A stretch of 64,000 nucleotides of DNA from Catenulispora sp. GP43 (GTDB lineage: Bacteria > Actinomycetota > Actinomycetes > Streptomycetales > Catenulisporaceae). Below the pieces are notes generated by a model that saw only the letters and a program-made list of their open reading frames with translations, was not told where the DNA came from and did no database searches. This document shows positions 1 to 6,992 of this stretch, in pieces. The stretch is from assembly GCF_041260665.1 (NCBI RefSeq), contig NZ_JBGCCT010000004.1, forward strand, positions 248,001-312,000, given 5' to 3'. Position numbers and translations under genes: made by a program. Positions within the stretch are counted from its first letter, which is position 1. The number at the start of each line of letters is the position of its first letter.

Positions 1-455
1 GCCTTGCCGTCCGCGCCCTTGGCGATGAACTGCGCGTAGACCCGGTACGTGCCGGGCCCGGCGGCCTCGGTCGGCGCGGTCCACGTGCCATCCGCGGCCA
101 TCGTCGGGTGCACGTGCTGGAAGCCGGACAGATCCGAGCGAATCAGGTAGAAGTGCATGAGCTTGGTCTGCTCGGGGTCGAAGGCGGTGACCGGCTTGCC
201 GCCGGGGCCAAGGATCCGGAAGCCGAAGCCGGCGGCCGCGACCGACTTGCCGGTCGGGGCCAGGGTGTAGCCCTGAGCGCTGGCGGCCAGGCCGTCGCCC
301 ATGTACATGGGCTCGCCGCCGGCCATGCCGGTCATGCCGGTCATCCCGTCCATGCCGGCCATCGAGGAGTGGGAGTGGGAAGTACTGGAGCACGCCGCCA
401 GGAGAAGAAAGGCGGGAACGAGGGCGAGAATGCGGACACGATTGGCCGAACGCAT
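1..455 (-). CDS. Met/His-rich secreted lipoprotein, C-terminus beyond window
   Basis: The reading frame runs off the left edge; 151 codons are visible from the ATG at 455. The N-terminus is a lipoprotein signal: basic RSANRVR, a hydrophobic stretch, then lipobox LLAAC with Cys22. Next come SHSHSS and repeated GM units (MAGMDGMTGMTGMAG), a soft-metal-binding composition, and a domain containing FQHVHPTM and GTYRVYAQF, an immunoglobulin-like pattern seen in exported copper-associated proteins. It lies 52 bp downstream of the Met-rich membrane protein on the same strand, so the two are probably co-transcribed. A role in periplasm-side metal (likely copper) handling is inferred; no family name can be given with certainty. 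Confidence 0.75.
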   Translation of the reverse strand, partial: MRSANRVRILALVPAFLLLAACSSTSHSHSSMAGMDGMTGMTGMAGGEPMYMGDGLAASAQGYTLAPTGKSVAAAGFGFRILGPGGKPVTAFDPEQTKLMHFYLIRSDLSGFQHVHPTMAADGTWTAPTEAAGPGTYRVYAQFIAKGADGK

Positions 456-507
456 GAGAATGAGACCTTCCGGAAGTACGTGAACGGTTGACGGGATCAG
501 CCGTCTG

Positions 508-942
508 TCACGTCCGGGAGATGCTCAGCGTGTGCAGGATGTCGACGCCGGCCCGGGGTGGGCCGTGCGGCCAGCGCGAGTGGACCAGGCGCGGCACCGG
601 CGGCAGTCCGGGCTGCCACAGCGCTATGACCACGAGGAACAGCGCCAGGAACAGGGCCGACATACCTTCCGGACGCAGCGGGACACAGGACTCGCCGGCC
701 TGCATATGGGCGGCTGTCTGCTGCGGTTCGCTGACCGAGGTCGGCGCGTCGGCATGCGACGGCACCGCCGCCGGCATCGCGGACTCCATATGCGATGACA
801 CCGGCATCGACACTGGCACCGACATCCGCATCGACATCGGCATGCAGTGCATCGACGGAGCACTGAGGCCGTGCATCAGGAACAGCCCGGCGAGCACCGC
901 GAACAGCAGCATCACGCGCCGCCGCCCGGGCCCCGGGGCCAT
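508..942 (-). CDS. Small Met-rich membrane protein (DUF6153-like)
   Basis: The protein has 144 residues. A membrane segment at about 9-25 is followed by a Met/Cys cluster at 31-57 (MHCMPMSMRM then further Met-Pro-Met units), a Pro/Ala linker and a second membrane segment at about 93-110. The layout of two short helices with an exported metal-binding loop resembles the actinobacterial DUF6153 family as I recall it. The start at 942 is preferred over 954 because GGGAGG lies at the right distance before it and nothing comparable precedes 954. It is divergent from the permease at 1003 and probably in one unit with the lipoprotein at 455. Metal binding is inferred from composition only. Confidence 0.7.
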   Translation of the reverse strand: MAPGPGRRRVMLLFAVLAGLFLMHGLSAPSMHCMPMSMRMSVPVSMPVSSHMESAMPAAVPSHADAPTSVSEPQQTAAHMQAGESCVPLRPEGMSALFLALFLVVIALWQPGLPPVPRLVHSRWPHGPPRAGVDILHTLSISRT

Positions 943-959
943 GATCCCTCCCATGCTGG

Positions 960-976
960 ATACCAGTTACCGGTAT
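960..976. promoter_or_regulatory. Imperfect 17-bp inverted repeat between divergent metal-type genes
   Basis: ATACCAGTTACCGGTAT reads ATACC-n-GT-n-AC-n-GGTAT on both strands, with three non-matching positions. It lies 17 bp before the start at 942 and 26 bp before the start at 1003, where a shared operator would be expected. The ATACC...GGTAT ends resemble CsoR-type copper operators, but no regulator gene is visible nearby. Confidence 0.45.
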
Positions 977-1002
977 AGGGTAGTGCCCGGGAGGCGGAAG
1001 CG

Positions 1003-2166
1003 ATGGGTGCGATCACACATGCGTTGAAAATCACGGGAACCATGACCTGGGAGATCACCTGGGCCCTGATCCTGGGCTTCACACTCTCGGCGATCATCCA
1101 GGCGGTGGTGCACAAGTCGACGATCGGGCGGCTGCTCGGCGACGACCGGCCGCGGACGCTGGCGGTGGCCTCGGCGCTGGGGGCGGCCTCGTCCTCGTGC
1201 TCCTACGCGGCGGTGGCGCTGGCGCGCTCGTTGTTCCGCAAGGGGGCGGACTTCACCGCCGCGACGGCGTTCGCGATCGCCTCCACCAACCTGGTGCTGG
1301 AGCTCGGCGTGATCCTGTGGCTGCTGATGGGCTGGCAGTTCACCGCCGCGGAGTTCATCGGCGGCCCGGTCATGATCGTGGTGCTGGCGCTGCTGTTCCG
1401 GCGGTTCCTGAAGCCGGCCCTGACGCGCCAGGCGCGCGAGCAGGCCGACCGCGGGATCGCGGGGTCCATGGAGGGGCACGCGGCGATGGACATGGCGGTG
1501 CCCGGGGACGGCCCGTTCCTGCGGCGGCTGCTCTCGCGCGCCGGGTTCACCTCGGTGTCGCACGTGTTCGTGATGGAGTGGGCCGCGATCCTGCGGGACC
1601 TGGTGATCGGGCTGTTCATCGCCGGGGCCATCGCGGCCTGGGTGCCGGACTCGTTCTGGGAGCACTTCTTCCTGACCGGGCACCCGGTCCTGAGCGGGCT
1701 GTGGGGCCCGCTGATCGGGCCGGTGGTGGCGGTGATCAGCTTCGTGTGCTCGATCGGGAACGTGCCGCTCGCGCTGGTGCTGTGGAAGGGCGGGATCAGC
1801 TTCGGCGGCGTGACGTCGTTCATCTTCGCGGACCTGCTGATCCTGCCGATCCTGAACATCTACAAGAAGTACTACGGCAAGCGGATGGCCTGGTTCATGC
1901 TGTGGACCTTCTTCATCGCGATGGCCGGCGCCGGATACGTGGTGGAACTGCTGTTCAACGCCTTCGGCTGGATCCCGGAGCGCGGCGGGACGACGGTGAT
2001 GAGCCAGGGCGTGACGTGGAACTACACCACGTGGCTGAACATCGTGTTCCTGCTGCTGGCGCTCGTGCTGGTGGTGCGGTTCGTGCGCACCGGCGGGACG
2101 GCGATGATGCGGATGATGGGCGGCGGGCCCGCAGAGCATGAATCCATGGAACACAGCGGACACTAG
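1003..2166 (+). CDS. Permease of the ArsP/YraQ (DUF318) family
   Basis: An integral membrane protein of 387 residues with about eight predicted helices. The family's signature small-residue/Cys motif GAASSSCSYAA is at 60-70, and a second inverted half carries FVCSIGNVPLALVLW. A hydrophilic loop with Met/His (HAAMDMAV) lies mid-protein, and the C-terminus is Met/His rich (MMRMMGGG...HESMEHSGH). The start is supported by GGAGG about 8 bp upstream. Family members export arsenicals or act with metal and redox proteins; the Met-rich divergent neighbours suggest a soft-metal substrate here, which is inference. Confidence 0.85.
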   Translation: MGAITHALKITGTMTWEITWALILGFTLSAIIQAVVHKSTIGRLLGDDRPRTLAVASALGAASSSCSYAAVALARSLFRKGADFTAATAFAIASTNLVLELGVILWLLMGWQFTAAEFIGGPVMIVVLALLFRRFLKPALTRQAREQADRGIAGSMEGHAAMDMAVPGDGPFLRRLLSRAGFTSVSHVFVMEWAAILRDLVIGLFIAGAIAAWVPDSFWEHFFLTGHPVLSGLWGPLIGPVVAVISFVCSIGNVPLALVLWKGGISFGGVTSFIFADLLILPILNIYKKYYGKRMAWFMLWTFFIAMAGAGYVVELLFNAFGWIPERGGTTVMSQGVTWNYTTWLNIVFLLLALVLVVRFVRTGGTAMMRMMGGGPAEHESMEHSGH

Positions 2167-2202
2167 GCGCACGTCACCGGCGTTTGGGCGAGAATACGGA
2201 CC

Positions 2203-3264
2203 ATGGTCGACTCTGCGAACTCGTATCTCCTCGTCGGCGGCTACGGCGCGGGCGTGCACTGCCTGCGCTACGACGCCGACGGCGCCCTGTCCCCGGTGTC
2301 GTCGGTGGACATCGCCGACCCCTCCTACGTCGCCTACGACAGCACGCGCGGCGTCCTGACAGCGGTGGTCGAGCAGGAGCCGGCCGGCCGGGTGGCCTCC
2401 GCGCGCTTCACCGTCGCCGACGGCGGCGCCGACGTGCGCGATCAGACCGACAGCGGCGGCTCGGCACCCTGCCACCTGGCGCTGCACCCCGACGGGACCA
2501 CGCTGTTCGTCGCCAACTACATGTCCGGGACGGTCGCGGTCTTCGCCCTGGACGCCGACGGCCGGGTCACCGGCAGCGAGCCCACGCAGGTGATCCAGCA
2601 CTCCGGCTCCGGTCCGCGCGCCGACCGGCAGGAGGGCCCGCACGCGCACCAGGTGGTGGTCTCGCCCTCGGGACGCTGGGTGCTGGCCGTGGACCTCGGG
2701 ACGGACGCGGTGTACGTGTACTCCTACGAATCCGAGTCCGGCCGGCTGTCGGCGCAGAGCCACGTGAAGCTGCCCGGCGGCTCGGGCCCGCGCCACCTGG
2801 CCTTCCACGGCTCGGGGAACTACTTCTACCTGCTGAACGAGGTCTCCTGGACCGTCGCGGTGTGCTCGTGGGACGAGTCCACCGGCGTCGGCGAGGCCGG
2901 TCCGGAGGTCCCGAGCCGGGCCGCGGCCGACCGGGCGGCGTCCGACCGCGCCTGGTGCGCGGCGATCCGGGTGTCGGCCGACGACCGTTTCGTGTACGCC
3001 TCCAACCGCATCGACGACACGATCGCGGTCTTCTCGGTCGTCGCGGACGGCGCCGGCCTGGAGCCGGTCGAGGTCGTGCCGGCCGGCGGTTCGTGGCCGC
3101 GGGACATCGTGCTGTCCCCGGACGGCACACTGCTGTTCAGCGCGAACCAGCAGTCGGATTCGATCACGGTGTTCCGGGTCGACGCCGAGAGCGGGCGGCT
3201 GACGCCGGTCGGGACGCCTTACGCGGTCAAGACCCCGGCGTCGCTCCTGCCGATCTGTGTCTGA
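2203..3264 (+). CDS. Lactonase family beta-propeller protein (6-phosphogluconolactonase-like)
   Basis: 353 residues, the normal length for the seven-bladed PF10282 lactonase family. Repeated blade patterns appear as LALHPDGTTLFVANYMSGTV, VVVSPSGRWVLAVDLGTD, LAFHGSGNYFYLLNEVS, VSADDRFVYASNRIDDTI and VLSPDGTLLFSANQQSDS. Family members hydrolyse 6-phosphogluconolactone or related lactones; the actual substrate cannot be told from sequence. There is no signal peptide, so it is cytosolic. The gene begins 36 bp after the permease but has no obvious functional link to it, and a strong hairpin follows it. Confidence 0.85.
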   Translation: MVDSANSYLLVGGYGAGVHCLRYDADGALSPVSSVDIADPSYVAYDSTRGVLTAVVEQEPAGRVASARFTVADGGADVRDQTDSGGSAPCHLALHPDGTTLFVANYMSGTVAVFALDADGRVTGSEPTQVIQHSGSGPRADRQEGPHAHQVVVSPSGRWVLAVDLGTDAVYVYSYESESGRLSAQSHVKLPGGSGPRHLAFHGSGNYFYLLNEVSWTVAVCSWDESTGVGEAGPEVPSRAAADRAASDRAWCAAIRVSADDRFVYASNRIDDTIAVFSVVADGAGLEPVEVVPAGGSWPRDIVLSPDGTLLFSANQQSDSITVFRVDAESGRLTPVGTPYAVKTPASLLPICV

Positions 3265-3295
3265 CATCAAACGCCCGGCTTAACGAACGCATCGA

Positions 3296-3343
3296 GGGGG
3301 GAACCGCGGCGGTGGGTGTGCTGTCACCACCGCGGTTCTCCCC
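3296..3343. terminator. Hairpin terminator between convergent genes
   Basis: A long stem pairs GGGGGAACCGCGGCGGTG with CACCACCGCGGTTCTCCCC around a 10-nt loop, with one bulge. It sits between the convergent genes ending at 3264 and 3395 and can serve both directions. Confidence 0.75.
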
Positions 3344-3394
3344 TCCGCAGGCTCTAACTCGATCGTGTGGTCGAATTCTTCCGGGACACGGCGC

Positions 3395-4525
3395 TCAATC
3401 GGTGTCGGTCGCGGCGAGCACGGCCAGGCTCTCCCCGTCGGGACGGACCGCGACCAAGCCGATGTCCCAGAAGACGTGCGTGTACCAGGGCGATTCGGCG
3501 TCGAAGCCGAACCAGGCGCACTCCTGCGCCGTGGCCCACACCTGCTGGGGGCTCGCGTCCTGCTCCGCCCCGGCCAGCGCGGCCAGCGAGCGCCACGCGT
3601 ACAGCCGGCTGTAGGCGCCGTGCCGGCCCCGGCCGTAGGCGCTGCCGTCCAAGGCCGCGTGGAACAGGATCCACCACGCCGCGTACGCCTCGACGGCGAA
3701 CACGGCCAGCCGGAACGGGACCTGGCCGGCTTCCAGGCACGCCAGGCCGAGCCCGGCCAGGGCCTCCGGGATGTTCTCCGGGGTGACGGCTTCGCCGAGG
3801 TCGAACACCCTGGCCTCGATCTCGCCGTTGGAGTCGTCGGCCCAGTTCATGACGGCCGCGGCCAGCGCGTCCGCCGCCGCCTCGGTGCTCACGTCGGTCG
3901 CGGGCCACGCCGGACGCTCCCCCGGCGCGATCCTGATCTCGCGGTCCGCCGCGCCGATGCACGGCGGCCCCTGGTCCCAGCCGGCTTCGAACCCGGCCAG
4001 TTCCAGCGGCAGCCAGCCGAGCGGATGCCGCCGCAGCGCCGCCGAGGACGCCCACTCAGCGATCTGCGGCCGCCGGGCGAGTGAGCCCTCCCGGAGGATG
4101 AGTTCGTGCACCAGGCACGCGCGGAACGTTTCGCCGTCGTCCCCGGCCCCCTCGATCGCCGCCGCCAGGGCCGTGCGCGGGCCCTCGGCGACCAGCAGGG
4201 CCGCGGCGAGCCGGTCGATGTCGTGGCCGGCGGCCCGGCTGGCCGCGATCAGCCGGAGCGCCTGGGACAGGTCGCCGTTGCCGCAGACGCCGGCGAGCAG
4301 CTTGAACAGGTGGTCGAAGGTGTGCAGGTACTGCCAGGCCCGAGGTTCGGCCTGGTGGCACTGAAGCAGCGCGACGCCGAGGTCGCCGAGGTACGCGCTG
4401 TCGCCGTCGGCGCATCGCCGCTCCGACTCGGCACGGACCCAGCGGATGACCTTCCCCGGTTCGGCGTCGGTGGTGCGCCCGAGGTCGCGCAGCAACCGGA
4501 TGGTTCGCTCGATCTGATCCGCCAC
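3395..4525 (-). CDS. DUF6183-like protein of unknown function
   Basis: 376 residues starting with GTG. No signal peptide or membrane helix is seen. The sequence is helical, rich in Ala/Leu/Glu, and ends with DIGLVAVRPDGESLAVLAATDTD-type residues that I associate with DUF6183 proteins of Streptomyces. Trp-containing motifs (WVRAESERRC, RAWQYLHTFDHLFKL) suggest a solvent-exposed helical repeat fold. It forms a single unit with no obvious partner: the sugar-nucleotide-type oxidoreductase upstream is 72 bp away. The function is not known and the family name is from memory. Confidence 0.65.
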   Translation of the reverse strand: MADQIERTIRLLRDLGRTTDAEPGKVIRWVRAESERRCADGDSAYLGDLGVALLQCHQAEPRAWQYLHTFDHLFKLLAGVCGNGDLSQALRLIAASRAAGHDIDRLAAALLVAEGPRTALAAAIEGAGDDGETFRACLVHELILREGSLARRPQIAEWASSAALRRHPLGWLPLELAGFEAGWDQGPPCIGAADREIRIAPGERPAWPATDVSTEAAADALAAAVMNWADDSNGEIEARVFDLGEAVTPENIPEALAGLGLACLEAGQVPFRLAVFAVEAYAAWWILFHAALDGSAYGRGRHGAYSRLYAWRSLAALAGAEQDASPQQVWATAQECAWFGFDAESPWYTHVFWDIGLVAVRPDGESLAVLAATDTD

Positions 4526-4597
4526 GCCGCGAGCGTACGAAGCCTGCGACGCCCGCGATGACGGCCTTTTTCCCCGCCTACCGCGCGGTCACTAGCG

Positions 4598-5620
4598 CTA
4601 CCCCCGCGCATCCCAGGCCGCCAGGAGCGCGCGCTCCTTCTCGGCGCTGAGCCCGTGCGGCCTGCGCGGCTGGTACGAGCGCCGTACCGCCCCGCCGTCG
4701 GCGGCCATCCAGGCCCAGGTGTCCCGGACCGTCTCGCGCAGTGGACGGCAGCGCAGCCCGGCGGCCTCGGTGCGGGAGGTGTCCGTCTCCCAGGGCACGT
4801 CGCCCGGCGGGATCCAGATCGGCAGTTCGCTCCAGGCCTCGACGTCCTGCGTCTCCAGGAAGTCGCTCGCGACCCATTCCAGCTCGGCCGCCGAACCGGT
4901 GGCCTCGACGCAGGCCTCGAGGAGTTCGCCGTGGGTGGAGGCGTTGGAGGGGGTGCCGGCGACCAGGTAGCCGCCGGTCAGGCCCTGGTCGACGGCGGTG
5001 AGGACGAAGTCTGCGATGTCCCGGACGTCGATCGGGTTGACCGGGGAGGAGGGATCGCCGGGGGCCAGAGTGCGCAGGCTGCGGGTGGTGCCGGCGTCAG
5101 CCATGCGCAGCAGCAGGGCCGGGAGGCGGCCGATGTCCTCGTGCGGGCCGAGCAGCAGGCCCAGGCGCAGGGACAGGGCGCGGCCGGGGAAGTCGCGGGC
5201 CACGACGCGCTCGCAGCCGGCCTTGAGGGTGCCGTAGTCGCCGTCGTCGGGGCCGGCGTCCGGGGAGCAGTCGTGGACCGGCGAGGCGTCGGTGACAGGG
5301 CTCGTCGGCCAGTCGGGGAAGACGTTGATGGTCGACATGAACACGTAGGTCGCCGCGCTGTCCGCCAGGGCCCGGACCGCGTCGCCGACGACCCGCGGGA
5401 CGTAGCCGGAGGTGTCGACGATCGCGTCCCAGGGGCCGTGGCCGGCCAGGCGTCCGAGGTCTTCCCCAGACTCGCGGTCGCCGCGCACGACCTGGACGCC
5501 GGGGACGTCCGGGGCGGTGCGGCCGCGGTTGAAGACGGTCACCTCGTGGCCGGCCGCCAGCGCCCGCGCCGCCACGGCCCGGCCGAGGAACGCGCTGCCG
5601 CCGAGTATGAGAAGTCGCAT
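4598..5620 (-). CDS. NAD(P)-dependent epimerase/reductase, extended SDR family
   Basis: 340 residues. The N-terminal Rossmann motif is GGSAFLGRAVA (residues 7-17), followed by an acidic/Arg cofactor region (VFNRGRTAPD). The usual Ser in VFMSTINVF is present; the Tyr of the YxxxK motif appears as YGTLKAGCE, which matches the active-site pattern. Length and layout fit atypical extended SDRs that act on sugar nucleotides or isoflavone-like substrates. The substrate is unknown. The ATG start gives a standard N-terminus directly at the Rossmann strand. Confidence 0.8.
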   Translation of the reverse strand: MRLLILGGSAFLGRAVAARALAAGHEVTVFNRGRTAPDVPGVQVVRGDRESGEDLGRLAGHGPWDAIVDTSGYVPRVVGDAVRALADSAATYVFMSTINVFPDWPTSPVTDASPVHDCSPDAGPDDGDYGTLKAGCERVVARDFPGRALSLRLGLLLGPHEDIGRLPALLLRMADAGTTRSLRTLAPGDPSSPVNPIDVRDIADFVLTAVDQGLTGGYLVAGTPSNASTHGELLEACVEATGSAAELEWVASDFLETQDVEAWSELPIWIPPGDVPWETDTSRTEAAGLRCRPLRETVRDTWAWMAADGGAVRRSYQPRRPHGLSAEKERALLAAWDARG

Positions 5621-5698
5621 TTCCCCACCCTCGCAGGGCGCGGAGCGCGAAGGCCAGATCCCTCTGCTGACGGCGGAGGGATCGGCCCGATGGGTTTC

Positions 5699-5736
5699 TC
5701 AGAGCGTGAGCCGCTGGTCAGAGCGTGAGCTGCGTG
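5699..5736. repeat. Tandem duplication spanning the DUF445 stop codon
   Basis: Two 19-bp units (5699-5717 and 5718-5736) match at 16 of 19 positions, including an exact 13-mer TCAGAGCGTGAGC. The second copy carries the stop codon of the gene ending at 5718, and the first copy repeats it downstream. Confidence 0.85.
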
Positions 5737-6992
5737 ATCGTGTAGATCAGCAGCCCGGCCAGCGCGCCGACCACGGTCCCGTTGATGCGGATGAACTGCA
5801 GGTCGCGGCCGACCTGGAGCTCGATCTTGCGGGAGGTGGCCGGGCCGTCCCAGGCCGCGACGGTGTCGGTGATCAGGGACGTGATCTCCTGGCGGTAGGT
5901 GGTCACCAGGTGCACGGCGACCTCGCGGACCCAGCCGTCGGCCTTCTCCTGCATCGCGGTGTCGGTCTCCAGGCGGTGGCCCAGGCTCTGCAGCCCCTGC
6001 CGGGCCCGCGTCTGCAGGTCGCTGCCCGGGTCCTCGGCGGCGTCTATCACCGCCGAGCGCAGTGCGGTCCAGCCGGAGGCCACCAGGCCCTGGAGCTCGG
6101 GGTGCTGGAGCAGGTCGGCCTTGAGCTTGTCGACGCGGCCGCGGGTCTCAGGGTCGGACTTCAGCTCCTCGGCGTAGTCGGCCAGGAAGCGGTCCAGCGC
6201 CCCGCGCACGGGGTGGTGCTGGTCGTCGCGGACGCTGCCGGCCAGCTTCACCAGCTCGCGCTGGAGGCGGCGGGCGACGGCGTCGTCCAGGAAGCGCGGG
6301 GACCACAGCGGGGCCTCGTTCGACACCGCGTTCTCGATGGCCTCGGGGTGCTCCTCCAGCCAGTCGTGGGCACGCGCGGCGAGGATGTCGACGAGCTGGT
6401 GGCTGCCGGACTCGGTGAGACGCTGGAGCAGGCCGCCGAGCGGGGTGGCGACGTCGGCCTTGGCCAGCCGGGTGGTGACGGCCTCGCCGAGGATCTTCTG
6501 GATGTCCTCGTCGCGCAGCACGGTCAGCACACCGCGGACCGCGGTGGCCAGCTCCTTGGTGACGCGCGCGGCGTTCTCCGGCTGGGAGAGCCACTGGCCG
6601 GTGCGGCGGGAGATGCCCAGGGCGGACAGCCGGCCGCGGATGACCTCCTCGGACAGGAAGTTCTCGCCGACGAACTCCCCGAGGCCCTCGCCGAACTGGT
6701 CCTTGCGCTTGGGGATGATCGCGGTGTGCGGGATCGGCAGGCCCAGCGGGTGCTTGAACAGCGCGGTGACGGCGAACCAGTCGGCCAGGCCGCCGACCAT
6801 GCCGGCCTCGGCGGCGGCCTGGACGTAGCCGGTCCAGCCGGTGACGCCGTGGTTCTGGAGGATCTTCATCGTGAGGTAGACCACCGCGGCCGCCAACAGG
6901 AACCCGGTCGCCACCGACTTCATGCGGCGCATCCCGCGCCGCCTGGTCAGCTCACTGGGGGTCAGCGGGTCACGGGGCCGGGCTTTCGTCAC
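5718..6992 (-). CDS. DUF445 family membrane protein
   Basis: A PF04286 protein. The N-terminal helix RMKSVATGFLLAAAVVYLTM is followed by GGLADWFAVTALFKHPLGLP, the hallmark of the family, then a long helical cytosolic or extracytosolic body, and a C-terminal membrane helix in GTVVGALAGLLIYTITQL. The frame is open to an upstream codon at 7058, but that would overlap the ATPase gene by 89 bp. The GTG at 6992 gives a 424-residue protein with the usual short leader before RRMK, and overlaps the upstream gene by only 23 bp. Its role is unknown; E. coli relatives are inner-membrane proteins. Confidence 0.85.
   Translation of the reverse strand: MTKARPRDPLTPSELTRRRGMRRMKSVATGFLLAAAVVYLTMKILQNHGVTGWTGYVQAAAEAGMVGGLADWFAVTALFKHPLGLPIPHTAIIPKRKDQFGEGLGEFVGENFLSEEVIRGRLSALGISRRTGQWLSQPENAARVTKELATAVRGVLTVLRDEDIQKILGEAVTTRLAKADVATPLGGLLQRLTESGSHQLVDILAARAHDWLEEHPEAIENAVSNEAPLWSPRFLDDAVARRLQRELVKLAGSVRDDQHHPVRGALDRFLADYAEELKSDPETRGRVDKLKADLLQHPELQGLVASGWTALRSAVIDAAEDPGSDLQTRARQGLQSLGHRLETDTAMQEKADGWVREVAVHLVTTYRQEITSLITDTVAAWDGPATSRKIELQVGRDLQFIRINGTVVGALAGLLIYTITQLTL

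Noticed and set aside
967-3270. 767-codon minus-strand open frame
   Set aside because: Arg/His/Gly/Pro-rich shadow opposite the permease and lactonase genes; no domain, no ribosome-binding site, and the plus-strand frames have clear homology.
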